Shown here: one piece after another, positions 1 through 6,007 of the stretch
How the letters are laid out: every line of letters begins with the position of its first letter
How positions within the stretch are numbered: the stretch's first letter is position 1
The notes under the pieces: model-generated
What the model saw: only the letters and a program-made list of their open reading frames with translations
Told to the model about the DNA's origin: nothing
The model's database searches: none
Assembly (NCBI GenBank): GCA_000435075.1
Contig: FR890658.1
Location: 1-26,057, forward strand
DNA: 26,057 nucleotides
Direction: 5' to 3'
From: Bacteroides sp. CAG:770
GTDB taxonomy: Bacteria; Bacteroidota; Bacteroidia; Bacteroidales; UBA932
Program-made: the position numbers and the translations under genes

Positions 1-50
1 TAGACCGAAAAGACGAGCAAAGATTACCAAGTTATTTTTTTAGGATTACT
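1..50 (+). repeat. 50-base dispersed repeat, copy 1, upstream of chromate transporter
   Basis: This stretch matches 14231-14280 on the opposite strand at 49 of 50 bases; the only difference is T at position 41 here against A there. Similarity stops sharply after base 50. The left limit is unknown because the window begins here. It contains two GATTAC words, at 22-27 and 44-49, spaced 22 bases start to start. It lies 46 bases before the start codon of the first chromate-transporter gene. An open frame runs through it and ends at a TGA at 102-104, overlapping that start codon; whether this frame is coding cannot be judged from the part visible. Confidence 0.85.
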
Positions 51-96
51 TTACCCGGATTCTTATTAATTTTGCCCCATAAAAAGAAAAATCCAT

Positions 97-669
97 ATGA
101 CTGACACCATTCAGAAACAAGTCACATTACGAGAACTGTTTCTGGTTTTCATGAAAATCGGAGCATTCACCATAGGCGGAGGATACGCCATGATACCGCT
201 CATCAAGAACGAACTCGACAGGAGAAAGTGGATAGGAGAGGATGAACTGCCGGACATAATCGCATTGGCCCAGTCCGCTCCCGGCATTCTCGCCGTCAAC
301 GTTTCCATCTTCACAGGTTATAAAATCAGAGGCATAAAAGGAAGCATAGCTGCAACTTTCGGCTCCGTACTCCCCTCTTTCCTTATAATATTGGCCATAG
401 CCATGGCCTTCACCAATTTTCAGGACAATCCCGTCGTAATCCGCATATTCAAAGGAATAAGACCGGTCGTAGTATCATTGATCGCAGCACCGATGATATC
501 AATGGCAAAGAAGGCAAATAACACCTGGTGGTCATGGGTCATCACCATTGTCAGCCTCCTGCTCGTCTCATTCCTGGAAGTCTCCCCTATATATATAATC
601 ATAGTGATGATCGTCCTGGGAGCCACATTCGCCAAAGTCAAAGACGACATAAACAGGAGGAAATCATGA
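97..669 (+). CDS. Chromate transporter family protein, first (N-type) subunit
   Basis: A 190-residue membrane protein of the chromate ion transporter family (CHR, PF02417), short single-domain type. Visible family features are the glycine-rich segment FTIGGGYAMIPLI near residues 25-37, the AQSAPGILAVN segment near 58-68, and about five to six hydrophobic helices. In characterised short-chain CHR systems two such proteins are encoded side by side and act together as a chromate efflux pump; other anions are possible for members not tested. Its stop codon overlaps the next gene's start (ATGA at 666-669), so the two are translationally coupled. The family assignment is firm; the actual substrate is inferred. 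The 50-base repeat lies just upstream and may carry regulatory sites. Confidence 0.9.
   Translation: MTDTIQKQVTLRELFLVFMKIGAFTIGGGYAMIPLIKNELDRRKWIGEDELPDIIALAQSAPGILAVNVSIFTGYKIRGIKGSIAATFGSVLPSFLIILAIAMAFTNFQDNPVVIRIFKGIRPVVVSLIAAPMISMAKKANNTWWSWVITIVSLLLVSFLEVSPIYIIIVMIVLGATFAKVKDDINRRKS
655..660 (+). promoter_or_regulatory. Strong Shine-Dalgarno for second chromate-transporter gene
   Basis: AGGAGG lies five bases before the ATG at 666, inside the end of the preceding gene. This fixes the start at 666 rather than at an earlier in-frame ATG at 528, which would add 46 residues of non-family, His/Pro/Arg-rich sequence. Such strong ribosome sites are uncommon in Bacteroidota. Confidence 0.75.
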
Positions 670-1277
670 CATTGACACTGCTCATACAACTGTTCGCGAC
701 ATTCTTCGTAATCGGAACATTCACATTCGGAGGAGGTTATGCCATGCTCTCCCTCATCCAGGGACAGGTCGTGACCGGACACCAATGGATAACCCAAAGC
801 ACATTCACGGACATTGTCGCCATATCGCAGATGACACCGGGGCCGATAGGAATCAACTGCGCCACATACGTGGGCTATGACGTTGTCGCAGGCGCCACAG
901 GCAGCCACTTTCTCGGCATAATCGGCTCATTCACAGCGACATTGGCATTGGTCATGCCCTCCTTCATCATCGTTCTGGCATTGGTGAAATTCTATATGAA
1001 ATTCCACAGCAACAGCATCTTCGAGGACACGATGAGCTGGCTCCGCCCGTCAGTTGTCGGCCTCATCGGAGCCGCCGCCGTAATTATGATGTTCGACGCG
1101 TCCTGGTCCGGCATGCCGCTATTCTCGGATTTCAAGATCAATGTCATTGACGAAAACTTCCCTGACTGGAAAAGTTGGGCTCTGTTCGGTGCCGGCCTCA
1201 TAGCCTCACTTCTCTTCAAGATAGGACCGATAACCATCATCATAGCCGGAGGCGTCCTGGGATTTCTGCTGTACTGA
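666..1277 (+). CDS. Chromate transporter family protein, second (C-type) subunit
   Basis: A 203-residue partner of the preceding protein, from the same CHR family. It repeats the family pattern: FTFGGGYAMLSLI near residues 19-31, ISQMTPGPIGIN near 55-66, and five to six hydrophobic helices ending in a glycine-rich final helix. TPGPIGIN here against APGILAVN in the first protein is the kind of difference seen between the two members of such pairs. I chose the start at 666 because it overlaps the previous stop as ATGA, has AGGAGG in front, and begins with typical membrane sequence. The two proteins probably form one antiparallel or heteromeric transporter; that is family knowledge, not visible here. 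Confidence 0.9.
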   Translation: MTLTLLIQLFATFFVIGTFTFGGGYAMLSLIQGQVVTGHQWITQSTFTDIVAISQMTPGPIGINCATYVGYDVVAGATGSHFLGIIGSFTATLALVMPSFIIVLALVKFYMKFHSNSIFEDTMSWLRPSVVGLIGAAAVIMMFDASWSGMPLFSDFKINVIDENFPDWKSWALFGAGLIASLLFKIGPITIIIAGGVLGFLLY

Positions 1278-1359
1278 TTCCCTCAGAGAAGGGACTTATC
1301 CCCACCCTTACGGGCTCCAAAAGCGGTGTCCCACACTTGCGAAACTGGAATAAGCCGAT

Positions 1360-1390
1360 ACGGGCTGGCCACGTCATGCGGCCAGCCCGT
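1360..1390. terminator. Perfect 11-bp hairpin between chromate operon and GH20 gene
   Basis: ACGGGCTGGCC (1360-1370) pairs exactly with GGCCAGCCCGT (1380-1390) around a nine-base loop. The hairpin sits between two convergent genes, so it could stop transcription from both sides. There is no run of T on either side, so a standard intrinsic terminator is not certain; it may instead protect 3' ends. The surrounding 1278-1436 gap shows no gene. Confidence 0.5.
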
Positions 1391-1436
1391 GCTGTATCAG
1401 ATAGCAGGAGACGGACACTAACGCCCGTCAATGGCT

Positions 1437-3092
1437 TTATTTCTGCTGAGAAGGCAATCCGTACTGTCCGAGGACATCACGGCTGTAAGTCATACCCATA
1501 GCATCGAAAATCTCGAACGCGTGAGAAATCATTGACTCCTTGAATCTCTCATAATTCTTGTTCTCAGGCTGGCACCACTGAACCTCACTGAGAGCAGACA
1601 TTCTAGGAAGAAGCATATACTCAAGATGCTCAACAGTAGGGATATACTCAGTCCAGAGATTGGCCTGCACACCGAGGACATGGCTCTGCGCCTCTGCAGG
1701 AATTCCAGCGCAAGGCTCGCACTGGTAAACCTTCTCTACAGGAAGATATCCGCCGATTGCAAGAGGCTCGAGGCTCAGGGAATCTGACTGATAATGGTCG
1801 AAATACATATAGTCATTAGGGGTCATGATAACGTCGAATCCCTGCTTTGCAGCCTGGATTCCGCCCTCAGAACCACGCCATGACATCACTGTAGCACCCT
1901 CTGCCAGCTTTCCCTCGAGAATCTCATCCCAGCCGATAATCTTGCGGCCATGGTCATTGAGATACTTCTGAACCCTTGCTGTAACATAGTTCTGGAGATA
2001 CTGCTCGGCGGTATGCTTGGAGTCAGACTTGAGCCCGAGCTCCTTGATACGCTTCTGGCAAGCAGGGCAGGTCGCCCAAGCCTTCTTAGGGCACTCGTCA
2101 CCACCGATATGAATATACTCTGAAGGGAACATCTCCATAACCTCGTCGAGAACACCCTCGATGAACTCGAAGGTAGTCTCCTTACCAGGGCAAAGAACTT
2201 CGTCAGCAATACCCCAAACAGGTCTTACGGTATAAGGACCGCCAGTACATCCAAGTTCAGGATATGAAGTCATGGCAGCAACCATGTGTCCAGGAAGGTC
2301 AATCTCAGGAATTACGGTAATACCGAGGTCAGCAGCATAAGCCACGACATCCTTGATTTCCTCCTGAGTATAGAATCCGCCGTAACGTGTATGGTCAAAC
2401 TCATCCCAATTCTTGCCGATCATAGTGCTGTCTCTCCACGCACCTACTTCAGTAAGCTTAGGATACTTCTTGATTTCGATTCTCCAACCCTGGTCCTCAG
2501 TAAGATGCCAGTGGAATCTGTTCAGCTTATAGGCAGCCATCACATCCAGATAACGCTTCACCTCATTCACATCGAAGAAATGGCGGGCAACGTCGAGATG
2601 CATACCTCTATAGGCAAAACGAGGCTTGTCCTTGATGGAAACGCAAGGAAGCACCCAATTCGCACCACTTGCGGCAGTCTTTCCGAAATATGCGGCAGGG
2701 AGCATCTGGCCGATGGACTGGGTCGCGAAACGGAATCCATCTACAGATGAAGCCTGAATCTTCACACCCTCCGGTGTAACATCCAGATAATACTCCTCAG
2801 GAGCAAGTTCCTTATTCAAAACAAATTCGATGCATTTTCCCTTCGCATCAGCATTGACCTCCGTCTTCTTTCCGGTAACGGTAGTCAGTCTCTGCGCGAA
2901 AGTGTTGGCCCACTGAAGAGAAGCTTCGTCGAGTGTCGCATCGGCCTTGACAGGCACTCCGGCCACCTTGAACTTGCCGTTCTGCACTTCAATGCTCTCC
3001 GGGCATGGGATAATACGAGGTTCAGGAACTTTGGCACAGCTGGCAGCAACGAGGCATACCGATGCCAAGATAGTCACGAGTTTCAAATTCAT
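1437..3092 (-). CDS. Beta-N-acetylhexosaminidase lipoprotein (GH20)
   Basis: A 551-residue glycoside hydrolase family 20 enzyme that removes terminal N-acetylglucosamine or N-acetylgalactosamine from glycans. The signal peptide ends with cysteine 19 (LVAASC), so it is probably a lipid-anchored envelope protein. A GH20b-like domain spans about 22-150, followed by the TIM barrel from about 160. The barrel carries YRGMHLDVARHF (161-172), FHWHLTEDQGWR (193-204), the catalytic Asp-Glu pair in HIGGDEC (D332, E333), GWDE (387-390) and NLWTEY (478-483). GH20 enzymes use the substrate's acetamido group as nucleophile, with the Glu as acid/base. It stands alone, without SusC/SusD or other glycan genes nearby, so the natural glycan cannot be told. 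A good promoter lies upstream. Confidence 0.95.
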   Translation of the reverse strand: MNLKLVTILASVCLVAASCAKVPEPRIIPCPESIEVQNGKFKVAGVPVKADATLDEASLQWANTFAQRLTTVTGKKTEVNADAKGKCIEFVLNKELAPEEYYLDVTPEGVKIQASSVDGFRFATQSIGQMLPAAYFGKTAASGANWVLPCVSIKDKPRFAYRGMHLDVARHFFDVNEVKRYLDVMAAYKLNRFHWHLTEDQGWRIEIKKYPKLTEVGAWRDSTMIGKNWDEFDHTRYGGFYTQEEIKDVVAYAADLGITVIPEIDLPGHMVAAMTSYPELGCTGGPYTVRPVWGIADEVLCPGKETTFEFIEGVLDEVMEMFPSEYIHIGGDECPKKAWATCPACQKRIKELGLKSDSKHTAEQYLQNYVTARVQKYLNDHGRKIIGWDEILEGKLAEGATVMSWRGSEGGIQAAKQGFDVIMTPNDYMYFDHYQSDSLSLEPLAIGGYLPVEKVYQCEPCAGIPAEAQSHVLGVQANLWTEYIPTVEHLEYMLLPRMSALSEVQWCQPENKNYERFKESMISHAFEIFDAMGMTYSRDVLGQYGLPSQQK

Positions 3093-3121
3093 GATTGTAT
3101 TTTGTGTTATTGGTTATTTCG

Positions 3122-3153
3122 CAAATTTAGGCATTAATGCCAGCTTTTCCAAA
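3122..3153 (-). promoter_or_regulatory. Bacteroidota-type promoter of the GH20 gene
   Basis: On the minus strand TTTG (3150-3153) is followed after 20 bases by TAAATTTG (3122-3129). This fits the consensus TTTG, 19-20 bases, TAnnTTTG exactly. It lies about 30 bases before the start codon at 3092. Confidence 0.8.
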
Positions 3154-3186
3154 TCGCGCGGAGGCGCAGGAGGAAGGTCAATGCCA

Positions 3187-3227
3187 ACCTGACGGCTCCG
3201 TTCAATGCCTGCCGGCGAAGGTCAGGT
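3187..3227. other. Imperfect hairpin downstream of the flippase gene
   Basis: ACCTGAC (3187-3193) pairs with GTCAGGT (3221-3227); GGC and GCC next to them may extend the stem with a bulge. It lies 3' of the flippase gene and upstream of the GH20 promoter, so it could end flippase transcription, but it has no T run. Two GTCAATG words (3177-3183 and 3226-3232) flank it. Confidence 0.35.
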
Positions 3228-3232
3228 CAATG

Positions 3233-4744
3233 CTATTCCGCGGCTGAGAGAGCGAGGCGATATCGACCACGCAGAATACCAAGACAGCCAAGGCCATAGA
3301 CGCCCAGAAGAACAGTGTGCATTGCAAGTTTGAGGATGACTTTCCCGGCGGAAGCCGTACCGATATTGACTCCAGGGAAGACTAAATCATCGAGCAGCAT
3401 TGACGCGACACATATCACGGCAATCACCGCGAAAATTGCACAAATCCGCTTCCAGCTATATGGTATCGGATAGTGACGCGCTCCAAGAACCGCACTGATT
3501 ATAAACATTACGAGATAACTTGCCAAATGTCCGAAAGCCGCTGCCCAGAACGAGAAACGAGGCATGAACAGGACATTGACAATGATAGTAACGACCAGTC
3601 CTGCGAGGGTAATCCAGATCGCCATGCCTGTCTTGCCGGAAAGCTTGTACCACATTGAGACATTGAAAAGCATGCCGAGAAGCATGTACGAAAGGAGCAT
3701 TATCGGCACGACGCCCATGCCAGAGCGGAAATCTTTTCCTATTATCAATGCAAATATGTCGAGATAGAGAAAGACGCCCAGCAGAATAAGTCCGCAGAAT
3801 GCCGTAAAGTACTCCATTACAATGGCATAGAGCTGTCTGGAGCCTTTATTCTGCGCCCGCTGGAAGAAGAACGGCTCGGCAGCGAAGCGGAACATCTGGA
3901 TAAACAGGTTCATTATCACTGACAGTTTTACTGCCGCCTGAAAGATACCCAGACTTGACCTCCACGCCTCAGCATTGGTATCCAGATAACGGAACAAAAT
4001 CCTATCCAGAAAGTCATTGATAATACCCGGAAGGGCAGCCACCATGAGAGGGATGGAGTATGTCAGCATCTGACGGAGGAGTTTGCGGTCGAACTCAAAC
4101 GAGAATCGGAGAAGGTCCGGAATAAAGAGAAGTCCACAAACAACGCTACTCATCAATATCGCGAATATAACGTATGTGAAATCCGGCGTCGGGGACACGA
4201 AATGTCCCATAAATGACGATATATGAGCAGGATACCAGAAGAACAGCACCATATTGGCCACAGTCTCGGTAAGAATCTTCACGGTCTTGAATATGGCGAA
4301 TTTGAAGGCCTTGTGCTCCTGACGGAGTTTTGCGAAGAGAATCGCGGTGATGCAGTCCAGCGCCAGAATTCCACCCACATATATTATGCAGTTCTCAAAT
4401 CCCGCATAGCCCAGGGCAGAGGAAATCTGTCCCGAGAAGACTATCATCAATGCCAGGAAGGAGAAGCTTACTCCCGTCACCACGCCCAATGCATTGGAAT
4501 ACACCGCTCTGGGATTCACTCCTTCCTTGTTCGCGAAGCGGAAACATCCGGTCTCCAGGCCAAGTACCAGAACCACCTGAAGCACAGCAATATATGCCAT
4601 AAATTCCGTAACGACGCCATAACTCGATGTAGTAAGCAGACGCGTATAGAACGGCACGAAAAGAAAGTTGATAATCCTGGCCAGAATCGTACTCAAGCCA
4701 TAGATGGCGGTCTCCCCCGCGAGTTGTTTCAATGGATTTCCCAT
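3233..4744 (-). CDS. Polysaccharide flippase (Wzx/MATE-like, oligosaccharide flippase family)
   Basis: A 503-residue integral membrane protein with about 12-14 hydrophobic helices over its whole length. It opens with a pattern typical of the polysaccharide transporter family: GNPLKQLAGETAIYG, then a helix with NFLFVPFYTRLL, then SYGVV, then LETGCFRFANKE near residues 63-75. Such proteins move lipid-linked oligosaccharide units across the inner membrane for O-antigen, capsule or exopolysaccharide assembly. There are no glycosyltransferase or polymerase genes beside it, so it is an isolated copy and its lipid-linked substrate is unknown. Its start is well supported by AGGAG six bases upstream and a promoter beyond that. 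Similar folds (MurJ, MATE drug exporters) are less likely from the N-terminal pattern. Confidence 0.9.
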   Translation of the reverse strand: MGNPLKQLAGETAIYGLSTILARIINFLFVPFYTRLLTTSSYGVVTEFMAYIAVLQVVLVLGLETGCFRFANKEGVNPRAVYSNALGVVTGVSFSFLALMIVFSGQISSALGYAGFENCIIYVGGILALDCITAILFAKLRQEHKAFKFAIFKTVKILTETVANMVLFFWYPAHISSFMGHFVSPTPDFTYVIFAILMSSVVCGLLFIPDLLRFSFEFDRKLLRQMLTYSIPLMVAALPGIINDFLDRILFRYLDTNAEAWRSSLGIFQAAVKLSVIMNLFIQMFRFAAEPFFFQRAQNKGSRQLYAIVMEYFTAFCGLILLGVFLYLDIFALIIGKDFRSGMGVVPIMLLSYMLLGMLFNVSMWYKLSGKTGMAIWITLAGLVVTIIVNVLFMPRFSFWAAAFGHLASYLVMFIISAVLGARHYPIPYSWKRICAIFAVIAVICVASMLLDDLVFPGVNIGTASAGKVILKLAMHTVLLGVYGLGCLGILRGRYRLALSAAE

Positions 4745-4750
4745 CAGTAT

Positions 4751-4757
4751 CTCCTTA
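4751..4757 (-). promoter_or_regulatory. Strong Shine-Dalgarno of the flippase gene
   Basis: On the minus strand TAAGGAG ends six bases before the ATG at 4744. This confirms the chosen start and is stronger than at most genes in this window. Confidence 0.7.
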
Positions 4758-4767
4758 AAATTTTATA

Positions 4768-4798
4768 CAAAATTAACGTTGTTTTTGAAAACTTGAAA
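4768..4798 (-). promoter_or_regulatory. Promoter of the flippase gene
   Basis: On the minus strand TAATTTTG (4768-4775) fits TAnnTTTG exactly. Nineteen bases upstream is TTTC (4795-4798), a three-of-four match to the -33 element. It overlaps the oppositely directed isomerase promoter at 4784-4814. Confidence 0.6.
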
Positions 4799-4814
4799 CT
4801 TTCTCTTATTTTTG
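4784..4814 (+). promoter_or_regulatory. Promoter of the peptidyl-prolyl isomerase gene
   Basis: TTTG (4784-4787), 19 bases, then TATTTTTG (4807-4814): an exact match to the Bacteroidota consensus. The predicted leader before the ATG at 4907 is about 85 bases. It shares 15 bases with the divergent flippase promoter. Confidence 0.7.
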
Positions 4815-4906
4815 AAGGATGTGACGAAAGTCATGAAGTTCTACAATAGGCGGCAAAACACAAGTAGCCGCATACGGGGCAAATAATTTTTAACGATTAC
4901 ATAGTT

Positions 4907-5674
4907 ATGAAATCTAACATTATTTTCAAATCAATGGTCTGCCTTGCAGCTGCTGCAGTCGCCGTAGGATGCGGCAATCAGAAGAAAAAGGCTGAGGCTG
5001 AGAAAGCAGCGGAACAGGCAAGATTGGATTCATTAAAACAAGTCGAAATGATCGAAAAACAGAAAGCAGCAGGAGATCTCATGTCGAGGCTCCCTGAGGA
5101 GCCGGTGTTCGATATCGTCACCAGTCTCGGAACCATCAAAGTGAAACTTTACAGCAAAACTCCTAAACACAGGGCCAATTTCGAGAAACTTGCTCTGACA
5201 GGATTCTATGACAGCCTTCTCTTCCACAGAGTCATCAACGGCTTCATGATCCAGGGCGGAGACCCATATACGAGAGACACCACCATGGCTGACAAATATG
5301 GCCAGGGCGGTCCGGGATATACCATCCCTGCTGAATTCGTTCCTGAATACAAGCATCTTAAGGGCGCTCTTGCCGCTGCCAGAAGAGGCGACGCAGCCAA
5401 CCCTGCAAAAGAGTCATCAGGCTCGCAATTCTACATCGTCCAGGACGAGAGCACCTGCGCACAGCTCGACGGAGACTACACCGTATTCGGACAGACAGTG
5501 GACGGGTTCAATGTCATTGACAAAATCGCGGCCGTACAGACAAATCGCCGCGACCGTCCGGTCACCGATGTCCGCATCATTTCCATCAAAGTAGATCCTG
5601 AGTCAATGCCGGCAGCCCCTGCTCCGGCAGCTGACAGCACAGCAACTTCTACTGATACAACAGCGGAAAAATAA
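4907..5674 (+). CDS. Cyclophilin-type peptidyl-prolyl cis-trans isomerase lipoprotein
   Basis: A 255-residue protein with a lipoprotein signal ending at cysteine 22 (VAVGC), a charged Lys/Glu/Ala-rich segment (about 25-55) that probably forms a short helix or coiled coil, and a cyclophilin domain from about 66 to 228. The domain shows FHRVINGFMIQGGDP, with the catalytic-type Arg in FHRV, GPGYTIPAEF, the active-site segment SGSQFYIV, and the GDYTVFGQTVDG end motif. Cyclophilins speed proline isomerisation during protein folding; the lipid anchor places this one in the cell envelope. The tail (about 230-255) is rich in Ala, Pro, Ser and Thr. A promoter and a terminator frame it as a single-gene unit. 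Confidence 0.95.
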   Translation: MKSNIIFKSMVCLAAAAVAVGCGNQKKKAEAEKAAEQARLDSLKQVEMIEKQKAAGDLMSRLPEEPVFDIVTSLGTIKVKLYSKTPKHRANFEKLALTGFYDSLLFHRVINGFMIQGGDPYTRDTTMADKYGQGGPGYTIPAEFVPEYKHLKGALAAARRGDAANPAKESSGSQFYIVQDESTCAQLDGDYTVFGQTVDGFNVIDKIAAVQTNRRDRPVTDVRIISIKVDPESMPAAPAPAADSTATSTDTTAEK

Positions 5675-5692
5675 AACATTTACTACAAAAGC

Positions 5693-5722
5693 GCCATTTT
5701 GAATAATAAATGGCCAATTTTT
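5693..5722 (+). terminator. Intrinsic terminator of the isomerase gene
   Basis: GCCATTT (5693-5699) pairs with AAATGGC (5708-5714) around an eight-base loop. After CAA the strand runs into five T (5718-5722). It begins 19 bases after the stop codon. Confidence 0.65.
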
Positions 5723-5810
5723 ACCAACGATTCCTATACTATCGGCACGGATATTGCAATAATTTCAGTCGAATAGTTTTTTCATAGGTTAAGTTTTAGG
5801 TTAGAATTGC

Positions 5811-5842
5811 GTACGGCTTGCGATGTGAATCGCGAGCCGTAC
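5811..5842. other. Long hairpin with GNRA-type tetraloop
   Basis: GTACGGCT (5811-5818) pairs with AGCCGTAC (5835-5842). A T-G wobble follows, then GCGAT (5820-5824) pairs with ATCGC (5829-5833). The loop is GTGA (5825-5828), a GNRA tetraloop when read as RNA on the plus strand. There is no T run after it beyond ATCTTT. It could be a structured RNA, a processing site or a weak terminator. Confidence 0.6.
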
Positions 5843-5913
5843 ATCTTTAATACAGGTACCGGCCGAGACCGGCATCGGCGCCCTGGCAACATTGACCTTA
5901 GAGATAAGATACA

Positions 5914-5968
5914 GTCGGGCCCGGACTTCAGTTCTGCCATCTGACAGAAACAGGAGACCGGGCCCGAC
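5914..5968. other. Nested GC-rich hairpin built from a repeated word
   Basis: GTCGGGCCCGG (5914-5924) pairs perfectly with CCGGGCCCGAC (5958-5968). Inside, TTCTG (5932-5936) pairs with CAGAA (5945-5949). The same arm is also a near direct repeat: GGGCCCGGACTTCAGTT (5917-5933) and GGGCCCGACTTCAGTT (5960-5975). It lies about 40 bases 3' of the leftward lipoprotein gene. Confidence 0.6.
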
Positions 5969-5979
5969 TTCAGTTATTT

Positions 5980-5997
5980 GTTCCGAACTGGCGGAAC
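5980..5997. terminator. Small hairpin just after the 670-residue lipoprotein gene
   Basis: GTTCCG (5980-5985) pairs with CGGAAC (5992-5997) around a six-base loop, 11 bases beyond the stop at 6008 on the minus strand. It lacks a T run, so termination is only suggested. Confidence 0.35.
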
Positions 5998-6007
5998 TAT
6001 GTTATTG

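Larger units (their letters stand above)
5675..6007. other. 333-base gap without a gene, rich in hairpins
   Basis: I find no convincing reading frame here. Going left to right it holds the isomerase terminator, two TAGGTTA words (5785-5791, 5797-5803), a long hairpin with a GTGA loop (5811-5842), a short GC-rich stretch with GCCG/CGGC pairing (about 5860-5880), a CATTGAC word (5890-5896), a large nested hairpin (5914-5968), and a small hairpin (5980-5997) just before the stop of the leftward lipoprotein gene. TAAGTTTT at 5790-5797 is one base off a -7 element, so a small RNA starting here is possible but unproven. Confidence 0.6.

Noticed and set aside
1437..3092. Polysaccharide-utilisation locus around the GH20 enzyme
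   Set aside because: There is no SusC, SusD, sensor or second glycan enzyme nearby; neighbours are a chromate transporter and a flippase.
4223..4849. Long open frame on the plus strand across the flippase gene
   Set aside because: It is a mirror of the flippase coding strand, has polar low-order sequence with no family pattern, and the flippase has a strong start and membrane pattern.
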